Notes under the pieces: model-generated | Seen by the model: only the letters and a program-made list of their open reading frames with translations | Database searches by the model: none | Told to the model about the DNA's origin: nothing | Made by a program: the position numbers and the translations under genes | Shown here: positions 10,129 through 18,304 of the stretch, one piece after another | How the letters are laid out: the number at the start of each line of letters is the position of its first letter | Numbering within the stretch: position 1 is the first letter of the stretch | Assembly (NCBI RefSeq): GCF_004336985.1 | Contig: NZ_SJUO01000008.1 | Coordinates: 1-53,801, forward strand | Direction: 5' to 3' | DNA: 53,801 bases | From: Exiguobacterium sp. SL-9 | GTDB lineage: Bacteria > Bacillota > Bacilli > Exiguobacteriales > Exiguobacteriaceae

Positions 10129-10352
10129 AATGATGAGGAAAGTAAGCGGTATGACACTTAACAGAGACTAGAACCAAGGCTGGAAGTTCTAGAGTGGTCC
10201 CCCGTCGAAGTGCACCTCGGAGCCGTTCCGGCGATATGTAGTCGGGACCGCGACTCGGCGTTAACGAGACTTGAGAGGGGAACTTTCCCAAACAGAGTGG
10301 AACCGCGCTTACGGCGTCTCTGTGCCTTGGCACAGGGGCGTCTTTGTTTTTG
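10129..10352 (+). promoter_or_regulatory. T-box riboswitch upstream of cysE-cysS (probable tRNA-Cys sensor)
   Basis: The hallmark T-box AGAGTGGAACCGCG lies at 10294-10307, followed by a long terminator hairpin that it can disrupt. Upstream is a stem I region starting GATGAGGAAAGTAAGCGG. I place the specifier codon at TGC 10211-10213 in GAAGTGCACC, which matches the cysteine genes downstream; the exact specifier is inferred, not folded. Uncharged tRNA-Cys should favour read-through into cysE-cysS. I see no clear promoter between the gltX stop and the leader. Confidence 0.9.
10313..10350 (+). terminator. T-box regulated terminator
   Basis: The arm ending TCTCTGTGCC pairs with GGCACAGGGGCGTC (about 13 pairs with G-T wobbles, TT loop) and is followed by TTTGTTTTT. 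It shares sequence with the T-box/antiterminator bulge just upstream, as in all transcriptional T-boxes. Confidence 0.9.
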
Positions 10353-10373
10353 ATATGGAAAAGGAGAACAATT

Positions 10374-11063
10374 ATGGGATTTTGGAAAAGTGTGAGCGAA
10401 GATATTCGGAATGTGCTCGAGCTCGATCCGGCTGCCCGCTCAAAAGTAGAAGTCATTTTAACGTATCCAGGGTTACACGCACTTTGGGCACATCGAATCG
10501 CGCATGGACTGTGGACGCGCAACGTGAAGTTAATGGCAAAGTTGATTGCCCAGACGAGTCGTTGGTTGACGGGGATAGAGATTCATCCCGGTGCGGTCAT
10601 CGGTGAACGCTTGTTTATCGATCATGGGTTTGGCATCGTCATCGGGGAGACGGCGATTATCGGGAATGACGTAACGATTTATCAAGGCGTGACGCTCGGC
10701 GGAACGGGAAAAGAGAAAGGAAAACGTCATCCGACCATCGGGAATGATGTGCTCATCTCGGCCGGGGCTAAAGTGCTCGGGAATATCGCGATTGGAGATT
10801 GCGTCAAAATCGGGGCAAGTTCCGTCGTTTTAAAAGACGTCCCATCTGACTCGACCGTTGTCGGAATTCCAGGGCGGGTCGTCATTCGGAACGGCGAGCG
10901 CGTCAAACAGCACGACCTCGATCATCGCTTCCCAGACCCGGACCGCGAATGCCAAGAGCGACTAGAACGTGCTGTCGCACAGTTAGAAGACAAACTTGCT
11001 TCATTAGAAAAACGGATGGAGGAAAACACACATGATTCAGTTTTACAACAGCCTCACGAATAA
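10374..11063 (+). CDS. cysE: CysE, serine O-acetyltransferase
   Basis: Makes O-acetylserine from serine and acetyl-CoA, the committed step to cysteine. The 229-residue product has the SATase N-terminal helices, then left-handed beta-helix hexapeptide repeats from about residue 75 to 180. Within these are [10 protein letters not shown], carrying the catalytic Asp-His pair, and [19 protein letters not shown] 10374 follows AAAAGGAGAA; an upstream TTG lies inside the terminator and is rejected. The gene overlaps cysS by 32 bases, and both sit under the T-box. Confidence 0.96.
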   Translation: MGFWKSVSEDIRNVLELDPAARSKVEVILTYPGLHALWAHRIAHGLWTRNVKLMAKLIAQTSRWLTGIEIHPGAVIGERLFIDHGFGIVIGETAIIGNDVTIYQGVTLGGTGKEKGKRHPTIGNDVLISAGAKVLGNIAIGDCVKIGASSVVLKDVPSDSTVVGIPGRVVIRNGERVKQHDLDHRFPDPDRECQERLERAVAQLEDKLASLEKRMEENTHDSVLQQPHE

Positions 11064-12429
11064 GAAAGAACCGTTCGTGCCAATCGTTCCGGGAAAAGTA
11101 TCGATGTACGTATGTGGGCCGACCGTCTACAATTACATCCACGTCGGTAACGCCCGTCCAGCAATCGCCTTTGATACGGTTCGCCGTTACTTGACGTACC
11201 GGGGCTATGACGTCAAATACGTCCTTAACTTCACGGATGTGGACGATAAGATTATCCGGACCGCGAACGAACTCGGGGAAGACGTCGGGACGTTGACGAA
11301 CCGTTATATCGATGCCTACTTGGAAGACACTGGTGCCTTGAATGTCTTACCGGCTGATGTCCATCCGCGTGTTACAGACACGATGGACGAGATCATCACG
11401 TTCATCCGCGAACTCGAGACTCAAGATTTTGCGTATGAGGCAGGTGGGGACGTTTATTTCCGGACGCGTAAGTTTGAGACGTACGGAAAATTGAGTCAGC
11501 AGTCAATCGAAGACTTGCGAGCGGGCTCACGTGTCGACGTCGGGGAAAAGAAAGAAGATCCGCTCGATTTCGTCTTGTGGAAAGCGGCGAAACCAGGTGA
11601 GCCGGCATGGGAAAGTCCATGGGGGCAAGGTCGTCCAGGCTGGCATATCGAGTGCTCAGCGATGGCGAAAAAACACCTTGGCGCAACGATTGATATACAC
11701 GCCGGTGGACACGACCTCAAATTCCCGCACCACGAGAACGAGATTGCCCAGTCGGAGGCATGCAACCATACGAAGTTTGCTAACTACTGGCTGCATAACG
11801 GGTTCATCAATATCGAGAACGAAAAGATGTCCAAATCGCTAGGGAACTTCCTGCTCGTCCATGAGGCGTTGAAAGAAGTCGATGCGATGGTGCTCCGCTT
11901 CTTCATGTTGTCGGTCCACTATCGTCATCCGATCAACTATAGCCGTGAGTTGATCGAACAAGCGGCGAATGGATGGGATCGCATTAAAGAAGCGTATCAA
12001 AACGTCGAATATCGTCTATCGGTCACGGCTGGCCTTGAAGAGCCGAGCGAGGCGATGGAGCGTAAGCTTACGACCATTAAAGCAGCCTTCATCGAAGCGA
12101 TGGATGATGACATGAATACGGCGAACGCGGTGACAGTACTGTTCGATTTGGCGCGTGAAGCCAACATCTATGCGAAAGCCGACCATGTGTCGAAAGTTAC
12201 GCTCGACAACGTGATTGCCCTGTTCGAAGAATTGACAGGCGTGCTCGGGTTGACGATTAAAGTAGAAGCAGAACTCCTCGACGCGGAAATTGACCAATTG
12301 ATCCAAGAGCGGAACACAGCCCGTGCGGAGCGAAACTTTGCCCGAGCCGATGAAATTCGAGATATCTTGAAAGAGCAGAAGATTCAACTCGAGGATACGG
12401 CTCAAGGGGTGCGGTGGAAACGGTTATGA
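11032..12429 (+). CDS. cysS: CysS, cysteinyl-tRNA synthetase
   Basis: Class I synthetase charging tRNA-Cys. The 465-residue product has the HIGH variant HVGN at 37-40, the zinc ligand C28 with a second cysteine in WHIECSAMA, a His-His-Glu cluster (FPHHENE), and the KMSKS loop in [15 protein letters not shown] lies ten bases before ATG inside the end of cysE. Its stop overlaps the mrnC start (ATGA). Confidence 0.97.
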   Translation: MIQFYNSLTNKKEPFVPIVPGKVSMYVCGPTVYNYIHVGNARPAIAFDTVRRYLTYRGYDVKYVLNFTDVDDKIIRTANELGEDVGTLTNRYIDAYLEDTGALNVLPADVHPRVTDTMDEIITFIRELETQDFAYEAGGDVYFRTRKFETYGKLSQQSIEDLRAGSRVDVGEKKEDPLDFVLWKAAKPGEPAWESPWGQGRPGWHIECSAMAKKHLGATIDIHAGGHDLKFPHHENEIAQSEACNHTKFANYWLHNGFINIENEKMSKSLGNFLLVHEALKEVDAMVLRFFMLSVHYRHPINYSRELIEQAANGWDRIKEAYQNVEYRLSVTAGLEEPSEAMERKLTTIKAAFIEAMDDDMNTANAVTVLFDLAREANIYAKADHVSKVTLDNVIALFEELTGVLGLTIKVEAELLDAEIDQLIQERNTARAERNFARADEIRDILKEQKIQLEDTAQGVRWKRL

Positions 12430-12833
12430 AGCAACAAGCCCCCCAACTGAACGCCCTCGCCCTCGCCTATATGGGGGACGCCGTATACGAGATGGCGGTA
12501 CGGAAGCGTCTGCTCGCTCAAGGGATGACGAAGCCGAATGATCTCCACCGCGGCGCGATCCGCTACGTCAATGCGGCGGCCCAAGCCGGGGTTGTGACCC
12601 ATTGGCTCGAGACTAGTGTCTTGAGTGAGGATGAAGCGGCGGTCGTCCGCCGCGGGAAGAACGCGAAATCCGGTTCTATTCCAAAACGCACGGATGTCCA
12701 CACGTACCGCTACTCGACTGCGTTCGAGGCATTGATTGGCTACACATATCTAATGGAAAGAAGGGATCGTCTTGAAGAACTCATCGAACAAGCGTTCACA
12801 TGGCTCGAAACCGAGTCATTCGAAACGACATGA
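12426..12833 (+). CDS. mrnC: MrnC, mini-ribonuclease III (23S rRNA maturation)
   Basis: Mini-III is an RNase III catalytic domain without the dsRNA-binding domain; it trims 23S rRNA precursor ends. The 135-residue product has the catalytic core YMGDAVYE (D18), [13 protein letters not shown] at 78-90, and [10 protein letters not shown] with acidic E101. I chose ATG 12426 because it overlaps the cysS stop as ATGA with CGGTGG upstream; GTG 12414 is the alternative. Its 3' end overlaps the apparent rlmB frame by 62 bases. Confidence 0.92.
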   Translation: MKQQAPQLNALALAYMGDAVYEMAVRKRLLAQGMTKPNDLHRGAIRYVNAAAQAGVVTHWLETSVLSEDEAAVVRRGKNAKSGSIPKRTDVHTYRYSTAFEALIGYTYLMERRDRLEELIEQAFTWLETESFETT

Positions 12834-13686
12834 CGGAGCAAGGGAGCAACGTTCTTTCGACCGTCCACGCGGCGAACGGAACGAACGCCCACAACGTCAG
12901 AAGCTAGAACGACCTGACTATCAAGAAGTCGATGTCATGGAAGAAGGAATCGACTTCCTTTACGGTCGTAATCCGGTCATGGAGGCGCTCCGGAGCGGGC
13001 GTGATATGAACAAGGTCTTCATTATGGAAGGCCAACAGAAAGGGCCACTCGCTCAAATCATCGGCATGGCCAACGAGGCATCGGTTCAAATCTCATTCGT
13101 CCCGAAGACGAAACTCGAGAAGATGGCCGGCAGCGAACATCACCAAGGTGTTGTCGCCGCGGTTGCTGCGTACGAATATAAGTCGGTGGAAGACATGTTC
13201 GCCCTCGCCGAATCAAAAGGAGAAACGCCGCTGTTCATCTTACTGGATGAACTCGAAGACCCACATAACCTCGGTTCGATTTTGCGGACGGCGGATGCGG
13301 TCGGAGCGCACGGGATTATCATTCCGAAGCGTCGCTCGGTCGGCTTGACGCAGACGGTGGCGAAAGCGTCGACAGGAGCGATCGAGTATATCCCGGTCGC
13401 GCGCGTCACGAACTTGACACGGACGCTTGAAGAATTGAAAGAGAAAGGGCTATGGGTCGTCGGGACAGACGCGAGCGAGAGCCAAGACTATCGTCGCCTC
13501 GATGGGAACATGCCGCTCGTCGTCGTCATCGGTAGTGAAGGTAAAGGGATGAGCCGCCTCGTGCGCGAATCGTGTGACTTCCTCGTCCACATGCCGATGG
13601 TCGGTCACGTCACGTCGCTGAACGCCTCGGTTGCGGCCGCGCTTCTCTTATATGAAGTGCATCGCTCACGTAACCCATTGTCATGA
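12772..13686 (+). CDS. rlmB: RlmB-type 23S rRNA 2'-O-ribose methyltransferase (SpoU family)
   Basis: The SpoU core is clear: a substrate-binding N-domain starting at FLYGRNPVMEALRSG, then the trefoil-knot motifs NLGSILRTADAVGAHG, VVIGSEGKGM and TSLNASVAAALLLYE. The start is uncertain. TTG 12772 has an AGAAGGG ribosome site and gives a 304-residue protein with a basic, low-complexity extension of about 55 residues encoded partly over mrnC. The first in-frame ATG is 12937, right at the conserved domain, with a poor ribosome site. An ATG at 12830 overlapping the mrnC stop is out of frame. Confidence 0.88.
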   Translation: MKNSSNKRSHGSKPSHSKRHDGAREQRSFDRPRGERNERPQRQKLERPDYQEVDVMEEGIDFLYGRNPVMEALRSGRDMNKVFIMEGQQKGPLAQIIGMANEASVQISFVPKTKLEKMAGSEHHQGVVAAVAAYEYKSVEDMFALAESKGETPLFILLDELEDPHNLGSILRTADAVGAHGIIIPKRRSVGLTQTVAKASTGAIEYIPVARVTNLTRTLEELKEKGLWVVGTDASESQDYRRLDGNMPLVVVIGSEGKGMSRLVRESCDFLVHMPMVGHVTSLNASVAAALLLYEVHRSRNPLS

Positions 13687-14210
13687 GCATCAAGAAACGG
13701 GAATTACTCCTCGTGGATGGGTATAACATCATTGGCGCATGGCCACATCTTCGAAAGCTACGCGATATCGATTTTGAGAAAGCACGAACCGATTTGATTG
13801 AAGCGATGGCCGAGTATCAAGCGGTAACAGGTCGCGAAGTGACCATCGTCTTCGATGCCCATATGCGGTATGGACGGGAGTCGAAAGCGAATCAGAGTCG
13901 TGTCGCGGTCGTCTACACGAAAGAACACGAGACGGCGGACGAATGGATTGAGCGCCGTGCGCACGACCTTGTCGATGACCGGCTCGTGACGCTGTTCGTG
14001 GCGACGAACGATTTCACCGAACAGTGGGTCATCTTCGGACAAGGAGCGCTTCGGGTTCCCGCCAATGAATTATTAAAGGATTGGAAGCACGCCCAGGTGT
14101 TGATTGAAAAAGAGCGATCGGCACTCGAACAGGACCGGTCGAATCGAAAAACAATCGACCTCTCCCCAGACATAAGAGCCCGATTGGAAGAAATACGTCG
14201 CCGTAAATGA
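13683..14210 (+). CDS. rae1: Rae1/YacP, NYN-domain ribosome-associated endoribonuclease
   Basis: Rae1 of B. subtilis enters the ribosomal A site and cleaves mRNA in a translation-dependent way. The 175-residue product has the NYN/PIN-like fold with LLLVDGYNIIGAWP near the N-terminus (catalytic Asp), VFDAH in the middle, and an acidic segment further on (LFVATNDFTEQ). ATG 13683 overlaps the rlmB stop by four bases (ATGA). It ends the cysE operon; a terminator follows at once. Confidence 0.93.
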   Translation: MSIKKRELLLVDGYNIIGAWPHLRKLRDIDFEKARTDLIEAMAEYQAVTGREVTIVFDAHMRYGRESKANQSRVAVVYTKEHETADEWIERRAHDLVDDRLVTLFVATNDFTEQWVIFGQGALRVPANELLKDWKHAQVLIEKERSALEQDRSNRKTIDLSPDIRARLEEIRRRK

Positions 14211-14229
14211 AGCGGTGAAAGATATCACG

Positions 14230-14263
14230 GACGAGTTCATGAAATGGACTCGTCTTTTGTTTT
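14230..14263 (+). terminator. terminator after rae1
   Basis: GACGAGTTCAT pairs with ATGGACTCGTC (11 pairs, one wobble, GAA loop) followed by TTTTGTTTT. Confidence 0.93.
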
Positions 14264-14353
14264 AAATTTGACATTTATTTGAAAGGGAATGTTGTATACT
14301 AATAGATATATGAGTTACACGATATGTAATTGACGGAATTTTTAGAATTTTGT

Positions 14354-14383
14354 TTGACGGTCGTTTTAACTGACGCCTATAAT
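14354..14383 (+). promoter_or_regulatory. sigma-A-type promoter of sigH
   Basis: TTGACG (14354-14359), an 18-base spacer, and a perfect TATAAT (14378-14383), 48 bases before the sigH ATG. A second possible promoter upstream (TTGACA at 14268 with TATACT at 14295) has a 21-base spacer and is doubtful. The 220-base rae1-sigH gap also holds the short inverted pair TTACACGATATGTAA near 14315. Confidence 0.8.
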
Positions 14384-14431
14384 GAGAGCACAAACTTACA
14401 TAAGTTCATCAATCGCCGGGGGGTAAGAAAC

Positions 14432-15073
14432 ATGAACGGATGGCCATACGAGCAGTTTGAAAGCATGTCCGACGAAGAGCTGGTCTTTCTTGCGCGTAAT
14501 GAGGGGGATAGCGACGCTCTTGAATTTTTGATTGAACGTTACCGGTATTTCGTCCGGGCAAAGGCAAGGTCTTACTTTTTGATTGGTGCCGACCACGAGG
14601 ATATCGTCCAAGAGGGGATGATCGGGCTGTATAAAGGTGTCCGGGATTACCGCGATGAACGACTCGCCTCGTTTAAAAGTTTTGCCGAGATGTGCATCAC
14701 CCGCCAAATGATCACCGCGATCAAAACGGCGACCCGTCAGAAGCATATCCCGCTCAATTCTTATGTCTCGCTCGACAAGCCGATTTTTGACGACGAGTCG
14801 GACCGGACGTTGCTCGATGTGATCTTGCCGCCGCATCCGACGGACCCGCAGGATTTGCTCGTCACGAGAGAAGAACAACTGTTCATGGAAGAAAAGATGG
14901 ACGAGCTCCTGAGTGACTTGGAACGAAAAGTGTTACGTCTTTATTTGGACGGCCGTTCGTACCAAGAAATCTCAGACGACCTTGACCGCCATGTGAAATC
15001 GATTGACAATGCGTTGCAACGCGTGAAGAAAAAGTTTGAGCGGCATGTCGACGTCAAAACGATGACGAGCTAA
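14432..15073 (+). CDS. sigH: RNA polymerase sigma-H (Spo0H-type)
   Basis: Alternative sigma factor of transition state, competence and early sporulation in Bacillus. The 213-residue product is very close to B. subtilis SigH in region 2 (FVRAKARSYFLIGADHEDIVQEGMIG begins about residue 44; quoted in parts) and region 4 (LDGRSYQEIS, HVKSIDNALQRVKKK). ATG 14432 follows GGGGGG; an upstream TTG in the same frame overlaps the promoter and is rejected. Its presence in a presumed non-spore-former suggests competence or stationary-phase roles. Confidence 0.95.
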   Translation: MNGWPYEQFESMSDEELVFLARNEGDSDALEFLIERYRYFVRAKARSYFLIGADHEDIVQEGMIGLYKGVRDYRDERLASFKSFAEMCITRQMITAIKTATRQKHIPLNSYVSLDKPIFDDESDRTLLDVILPPHPTDPQDLLVTREEQLFMEEKMDELLSDLERKVLRLYLDGRSYQEISDDLDRHVKSIDNALQRVKKKFERHVDVKTMTS

Positions 15074-15079
15074 CCGATA

Positions 15080-15108
15080 TTGACCGCACGCCTCCTATGT
15101 GATACTTT
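15080..15108 (+). promoter_or_regulatory. promoter for rpmG-secE-nusG, nested in a terminator
   Basis: TTGACC (15080-15085), a 17-base spacer, and TACTTT (15103-15108) preceded by TGA, an extended -10. The initiation point near 15115 falls in the loop of the terminator-like structure at 15088-15158. Confidence 0.65.
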
Positions 15109-15158
15109 TAAGGCAGCGCCTTGTCCGTAGACGCCATTTACAGGAGGCGTTTTTTTTT
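15088..15158 (+). terminator. terminator/attenuator between sigH and rpmG
   Basis: ACGCCTCCT (15088-15096) is exactly complementary to AGGAGGCGT (15142-15150), which is followed by a nine-T run. The large loop contains AAGGC-AGC-GCCTT and a second, shorter partner ACGCC (15131-15135) for GGCGT. Transcripts from sigH can form the long stem; transcripts from the internal promoter can form only the short one. Confidence 0.75.
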
Positions 15159-15200
15159 CGCTCTTTTTTATGGGAGAGCTGTCGAAAGGGGCGCTCATGA

Positions 15201-15347
15201 ATGGCAAAGAAAGTAAGTCTCGCGTGCTCAGCGTGCGGGTCGAGTGGTTATTCGACCATGAAGCAAGACGACGTGACGACACGGCTCGAGCTGAAAAAGT
15301 TCTGCCGGCGTTGCAATGCGCATACGACACACCGAGAATCGAAGTAA
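15201..15347 (+). CDS. rpmG: 50S ribosomal protein L33, zinc-ribbon type
   Basis: This 48-residue protein begins MAKKVSLACSACGSS and has two CxxC pairs (C9/C12 and C35/C38), the zinc-binding form of L33. A GAAAGGGG ribosome site lies upstream of ATG. The location before secE-nusG matches the Bacillus rpmG copy found here. It is easily missed because of its size. Confidence 0.95.
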   Translation: MAKKVSLACSACGSSGYSTMKQDDVTTRLELKKFCRRCNAHTTHRESK

Positions 15348-15381
15348 TGTAGATTGGCATTCAACGTAGGAGGAAGCTACC

Positions 15382-15552
15382 ATGAACTTTTTGCGCGATG
15401 TATGGAAAGAGTTAAAGAAAACGAGTTGGCCGACTCGTAAAGAGCTCACAAAATATACCATCACGGTCATCGCGACGGTCGTCGTGATCGGCCTGTTCGT
15501 GTTCGGCGTAGATACTGGTGTCAGCTATCTCGTCAACCTATTGATTAACTAA
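15382..15552 (+). CDS. secE: SecE, preprotein translocase subunit
   Basis: The 56-residue, single-span SecE of Gram-positive type stabilises SecY in the Sec channel. It shows the conserved amphipathic helix (FLRDVWKELKKTSWPTRKEL, residues 3-22), then one transmembrane helix at about 27-52. GGAGGAAG precedes ATG. It lies 34 bases after rpmG and 17 before nusG. Confidence 0.96.
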   Translation: MNFLRDVWKELKKTSWPTRKELTKYTITVIATVVVIGLFVFGVDTGVSYLVNLLIN

Positions 15553-15569
15553 GGAAAGAGGTGAAAGCC

Positions 15570-16121
15570 GTGGAGAAACAATGGTTTGTTGTCCAGACGT
15601 ATTCTGGATTTGAAAACAACGTCAAAGAAAACCTAGAACGTCGAATCGGTTCGATGAACATGGAAGATAAAATTTTCCGCGTCCTCGTTCCGACTGAAAC
15701 AACGCAAGAAGAAGTCACACTTAAGAGTGGCGAGAAGAAGATTAAAGAAAAAGAAGTGAAGAGCTTCCCAGGTTACGTCTTCGTCGAGATGATCATGACG
15801 GATGATTCGTGGTATGTCGTTCGGAACACACCGAACGTCACCGGCTTCCTCGGTTCGACAGGCGGCGGCGCTAAGCCAATCCCGCTTCAACCGGACGAAG
15901 TGACGAACGTCTTGTCACAGATGGGCCTCATCGAGAAGAAAGATCGTTACAACTACGAACTCGGTGACCTTGTCCGTGTCAAAGAAGGCGCATTTGAGAA
16001 CTTCGAAGGAACGATTGATGAAATCGAAGCCGATAAAGAGAAGCTCAAAGTTGTCGTTGACATGTTCGGCCGTGAAACAAAAATTGAGCTTGATTTCGAA
16101 CAAGTTCAGAAAATTAACTAA
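15570..16121 (+). CDS. nusG: NusG, transcription elongation factor
   Basis: NusG binds RNA polymerase and modulates pausing and termination. The 183-residue product has the NGN domain (WFVVQTYSGFENNVKENLERR start, FPGYVFVEM, VRNTPNVTGFLG) and a C-terminal KOW domain from about residue 133. GTG 15570 is chosen because AAAGAGGTG is six bases upstream and the N-terminus MEK matches the family. GTG 15561 lies in the ribosome site. A strong promoter for rplK follows. Confidence 0.96.
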   Translation: MEKQWFVVQTYSGFENNVKENLERRIGSMNMEDKIFRVLVPTETTQEEVTLKSGEKKIKEKEVKSFPGYVFVEMIMTDDSWYVVRNTPNVTGFLGSTGGGAKPIPLQPDEVTNVLSQMGLIEKKDRYNYELGDLVRVKEGAFENFEGTIDEIEADKEKLKVVVDMFGRETKIELDFEQVQKIN

Positions 16122-16128
16122 TACCCAC

Positions 16129-16157
16129 TTGCCATTCTCGGAAACGGATGGTACAAT
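16129..16157 (+). promoter_or_regulatory. promoter of rplK-rplA
   Basis: TTGCCA (16129-16134), a 17-base spacer and TACAAT (16152-16157). It leaves a leader of about 105 bases before rplK. Confidence 0.8.
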
Positions 16158-16210
16158 CGGAAATGTTTGATGTTGTGCTATATTTCGGTACAAACTCGAC
16201 CTAATAGATT

Positions 16211-16245
16211 GAGTGGGAGGGCGCACAACGTCCAAGAAACCACAT
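16211..16245 (+). promoter_or_regulatory. candidate ribosomal protein L1 binding site in the rplK leader
   Basis: GTGG (16213-16216) pairs with CCAC (16240-16243), and inside it GGGCG pairs with CGTCC around a CACAA loop, leaving an asymmetric internal loop after GTGGGAG. Stem, asymmetric loop, stem with GTGGGAG is the known L1-site design copied from 23S rRNA. L1 would repress its own operon from here. Confidence 0.5.
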
Positions 16246-16269
16246 TTTAGACTTAAGGAGGTGTGTCTC

Positions 16270-16695
16270 GTGGCGAAAAAAGTTACTAAACTCGTTAAAC
16301 TTCAAATCCCAGCTGGTAAAGCTAACCCAGCACCACCAGTAGGTCCAGCACTTGGTCAAGCAGGTGTTAACATCATGGGATTCTGTAAAGAGTTCAACGC
16401 TCGTACACAAGACCAAGCCGGATTGATTATTCCTGTAGTCATTACGGTATACGAAGATCGTTCGTTTACATTCATTACGAAAACTCCACCAGCTGCAGTT
16501 CTTTTGAAGAAAGCTGCTGGTATCGAGAGCGGTTCTGGTGAACCAAACCGTAAGAAGGTAGCAACGGTTAAGCGTGATAAAGTTCGCGAAATCGCTGAAC
16601 TTAAAATGCCTGACCTTAACGCGTCGTCTGTTGAAACAGCGATGCTTATGGTTGAAGGTACTGCGCGTAGTATGGGTATTGTAATCGAAGACTAA
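16270..16695 (+). CDS. rplK: 50S ribosomal protein L11
   Basis: L11 forms the GTPase-associated centre with 23S helices 43-44 and is needed for EF-G turnover and RelA activation. The 141-residue product has the proline-rich hinge [20 protein letters not shown] near residues 20-40. GTG 16270 is six bases after AAGGAGGTG; upstream in-frame codons lie in the leader. It is first of rplK-rplA. Confidence 0.97.
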   Translation: MAKKVTKLVKLQIPAGKANPAPPVGPALGQAGVNIMGFCKEFNARTQDQAGLIIPVVITVYEDRSFTFITKTPPAAVLLKKAAGIESGSGEPNRKKVATVKRDKVREIAELKMPDLNASSVETAMLMVEGTARSMGIVIED

Positions 16696-16752
16696 TTTAT
16701 TAGTCTCTGGGATTGTCGGTGAATATTATGCTCACCTTCAATCCCTTCATTA

Positions 16753-16778
16753 TGTGGGAGGAAATTCCGCTAACCACA
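16753..16778 (+). promoter_or_regulatory. second candidate L1 binding site, before rplA
   Basis: TGTGG (16753-16757) pairs with CCACA (16774-16778), enclosing GGA-AAT-TCC and an asymmetric GCTAA strand, again with GTGGGAG. It ends two bases before the rplA ribosome site (AGGAGG), so L1 binding could block its own translation. Confidence 0.5.
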
Positions 16779-16793
16779 AGGAGGAAAAGAATC

Positions 16794-17480
16794 ATGGGTA
16801 AAAAACACCAAGAAGCAGCTAAGCTTGTTGACCGCATGAAGTCATACGAACTCGCTGAGGCCGTTGAACTCGTACAAAAAACAGCTACTGCTAAATTCGA
16901 TGAAACAATCGAAGTTGCTGTCCGTCTCGGCGTAGATCCGAAGAAAGCGGACCAACAAATCCGCGGTGCCGTCGTACTTCCACACGGTACTGGTAAAACG
17001 CAAAAAGTTCTCGTCTTCGCAAAAGGCGAAAAAGTTAAAGAAGCTGAAGCGGCTGGCGCTGACTACGTCGGTGACTCTGAGTTCATCACTAAAATCCAAC
17101 AAGGATGGTTCGACTTCGATGTAATCGTTGCGACACCTGACATGATGGGCGAAGTTGGTAAACTTGGTCGCGTTCTCGGACCAAAAGGCCTCATGCCTAA
17201 CCCGAAAACAGGCACAGTCACGTTCGACGTTGCGAAAGCAATCGCGGACATCAAAGCTGGTAAAGTAGAATACCGCGTTGACAAAGCCGGTAACATCCAC
17301 GTACCAGTTGGTAAGAAGTCATTTGAAGCAACAAAACTCTCTGAGAACATCGAAACAATCATCGAGACGCTCATGAAAGTGAAGCCTGCTACTGCAAAAG
17401 GAACTTACCTTAAAAACATCGCGCTTTCTTCGACAATGGGTCCTGGAATCCGTGTCGCGACTGCCGACTTCATCAAGTAA
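16794..17480 (+). CDS. rplA: 50S ribosomal protein L1
   Basis: L1 forms the mobile stalk that guides deacylated tRNA out of the E site and is a translational repressor of its operon. The 228-residue product includes [16 protein letters not shown] around residues 124-139, the family signature. ATG 16794 follows AAGGAGG; an upstream in-frame extension is part of the intergenic control region and is rejected. Confidence 0.97.
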   Translation: MGKKHQEAAKLVDRMKSYELAEAVELVQKTATAKFDETIEVAVRLGVDPKKADQQIRGAVVLPHGTGKTQKVLVFAKGEKVKEAEAAGADYVGDSEFITKIQQGWFDFDVIVATPDMMGEVGKLGRVLGPKGLMPNPKTGTVTFDVAKAIADIKAGKVEYRVDKAGNIHVPVGKKSFEATKLSENIETIIETLMKVKPATAKGTYLKNIALSSTMGPGIRVATADFIK

Positions 17481-17498
17481 TCTACTTGAAATAAACTG

Positions 17499-17527
17499 TT
17501 GACAACGTGTGATACCGCTGTTAAAGT
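17499..17527 (+). promoter_or_regulatory. promoter of the rplJ-rplL leader
   Basis: TTGACA (17499-17504), a 17-base spacer and TAAAGT (17522-17527, four of six matches). Confidence 0.65.
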
Positions 17528-17534
17528 AATACAC

Positions 17535-17690
17535 GTTCAACCGAATATGTTGGATTACCGTAGACAGAAGGTGGACATCGGTCCGTAAACCCTTCCGAGG
17601 TGTCTTTGCTCGAACTTGAGCCTGTTGTCACAGGTTTACTTTCAAACAATTACGCCCTCGTATGTCTTCATACGAGGGATTTCTTTTTGG
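17535..17690 (+). promoter_or_regulatory. L10 leader (rplJ autoregulatory RNA)
   Basis: The stretch ACCGTAGACAGAAGGTGG (from 17557) followed by CCTTCCGAGGTGTC (from 17591) matches the conserved core of the Bacillota L10 leader, which binds the L10-(L12)4 complex. It ends in a hairpin with a U-rich tail, so control may be by transcription attenuation. This accounts for most of the 258-base rplA-rplJ gap. Confidence 0.85.
17655..17688 (+). terminator. attenuator hairpin at the end of the L10 leader
   Basis: CCCTCGTATG pairs perfectly with CATACGAGGG around TCTT, followed by ATTTCTTTTT. It lies 50 bases before rplJ, so it must be bypassed for rplJ-rplL expression. Confidence 0.88.
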
Positions 17691-17738
17691 AGAGCAGCCT
17701 CTCGTCCGGTATAAGAATTGACTAGGAGGTGCAAACAC

Positions 17739-18245
17739 ATGGCAAGCGAAAAAATCGTATCTCAGAAATCGGCACTCGTCGATGAAATCGCTGAGAAAAT
17801 GCAAGCAAGCGTTGGGACAATCGTTGTTGACTACCGTGGACTTACAGTTGAAGAAGTGACTACACTCCGTAAATCACTCCGTGACGCTGGAATCGAGTTC
17901 AAAGTATACAAAAACGGTCTCCTTCGCCGCGCAGCAGTTCAGTCGAACTTCGAAGGTCTTGACGAAGTCTTCACTGGCCCTACAGCAATCGCGTTCTCGA
18001 ACGAAGACGTTGTAGCTCCAGCGAAGATCTTGAACGACTTCTCGAAAGAGCACAAAGCGCTCGAATTGAAAGGCGGAATCATCGAAGGCAAAGTAACTTC
18101 ACTTGAAGAAGTTAAAGCCCTTGCAGAACTTCCATCACGCGATGGTCTTCTCTCGATGCTTCTCAGCGTCCTTCAAGCTCCAATCCGTGGGCTCGCAGTC
18201 GCAACAAACGCAATCGCAGAACAAAAAGAAGAGCAAACTGCTTAA
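17739..18245 (+). CDS. rplJ: 50S ribosomal protein L10
   Basis: L10 anchors the L7/L12 stalk to 23S rRNA and represses its own operon through the leader upstream. The 168-residue product has the conserved [17 protein letters not shown] near 24-40 and the C-terminal helix for L12 dimers. ATG 17739 follows AGGAGG. The next gene is rplL after 59 bases. Confidence 0.97.
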   Translation: MASEKIVSQKSALVDEIAEKMQASVGTIVVDYRGLTVEEVTTLRKSLRDAGIEFKVYKNGLLRRAAVQSNFEGLDEVFTGPTAIAFSNEDVVAPAKILNDFSKEHKALELKGGIIEGKVTSLEEVKALAELPSRDGLLSMLLSVLQAPIRGLAVATNAIAEQKEEQTA

Positions 18246-18304
18246 TTTTTGTCTCGTAGCGTAACCAAAACCAATCTTTACAACATCAAAGGAGGAAAAC
18301 CATA

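Noticed and set aside
14268-14300. TTGACA and TATACT upstream of sigH
   Set aside because: The spacer is 21 bases; the TTGACG/TATAAT pair at 14354-14383 is better and closer.
15170-15352. 60-codon frame over the rpmG region
   Set aside because: It is a shadow of rpmG in another frame; the 48-codon L33 frame is conserved and has the CxxC pairs.
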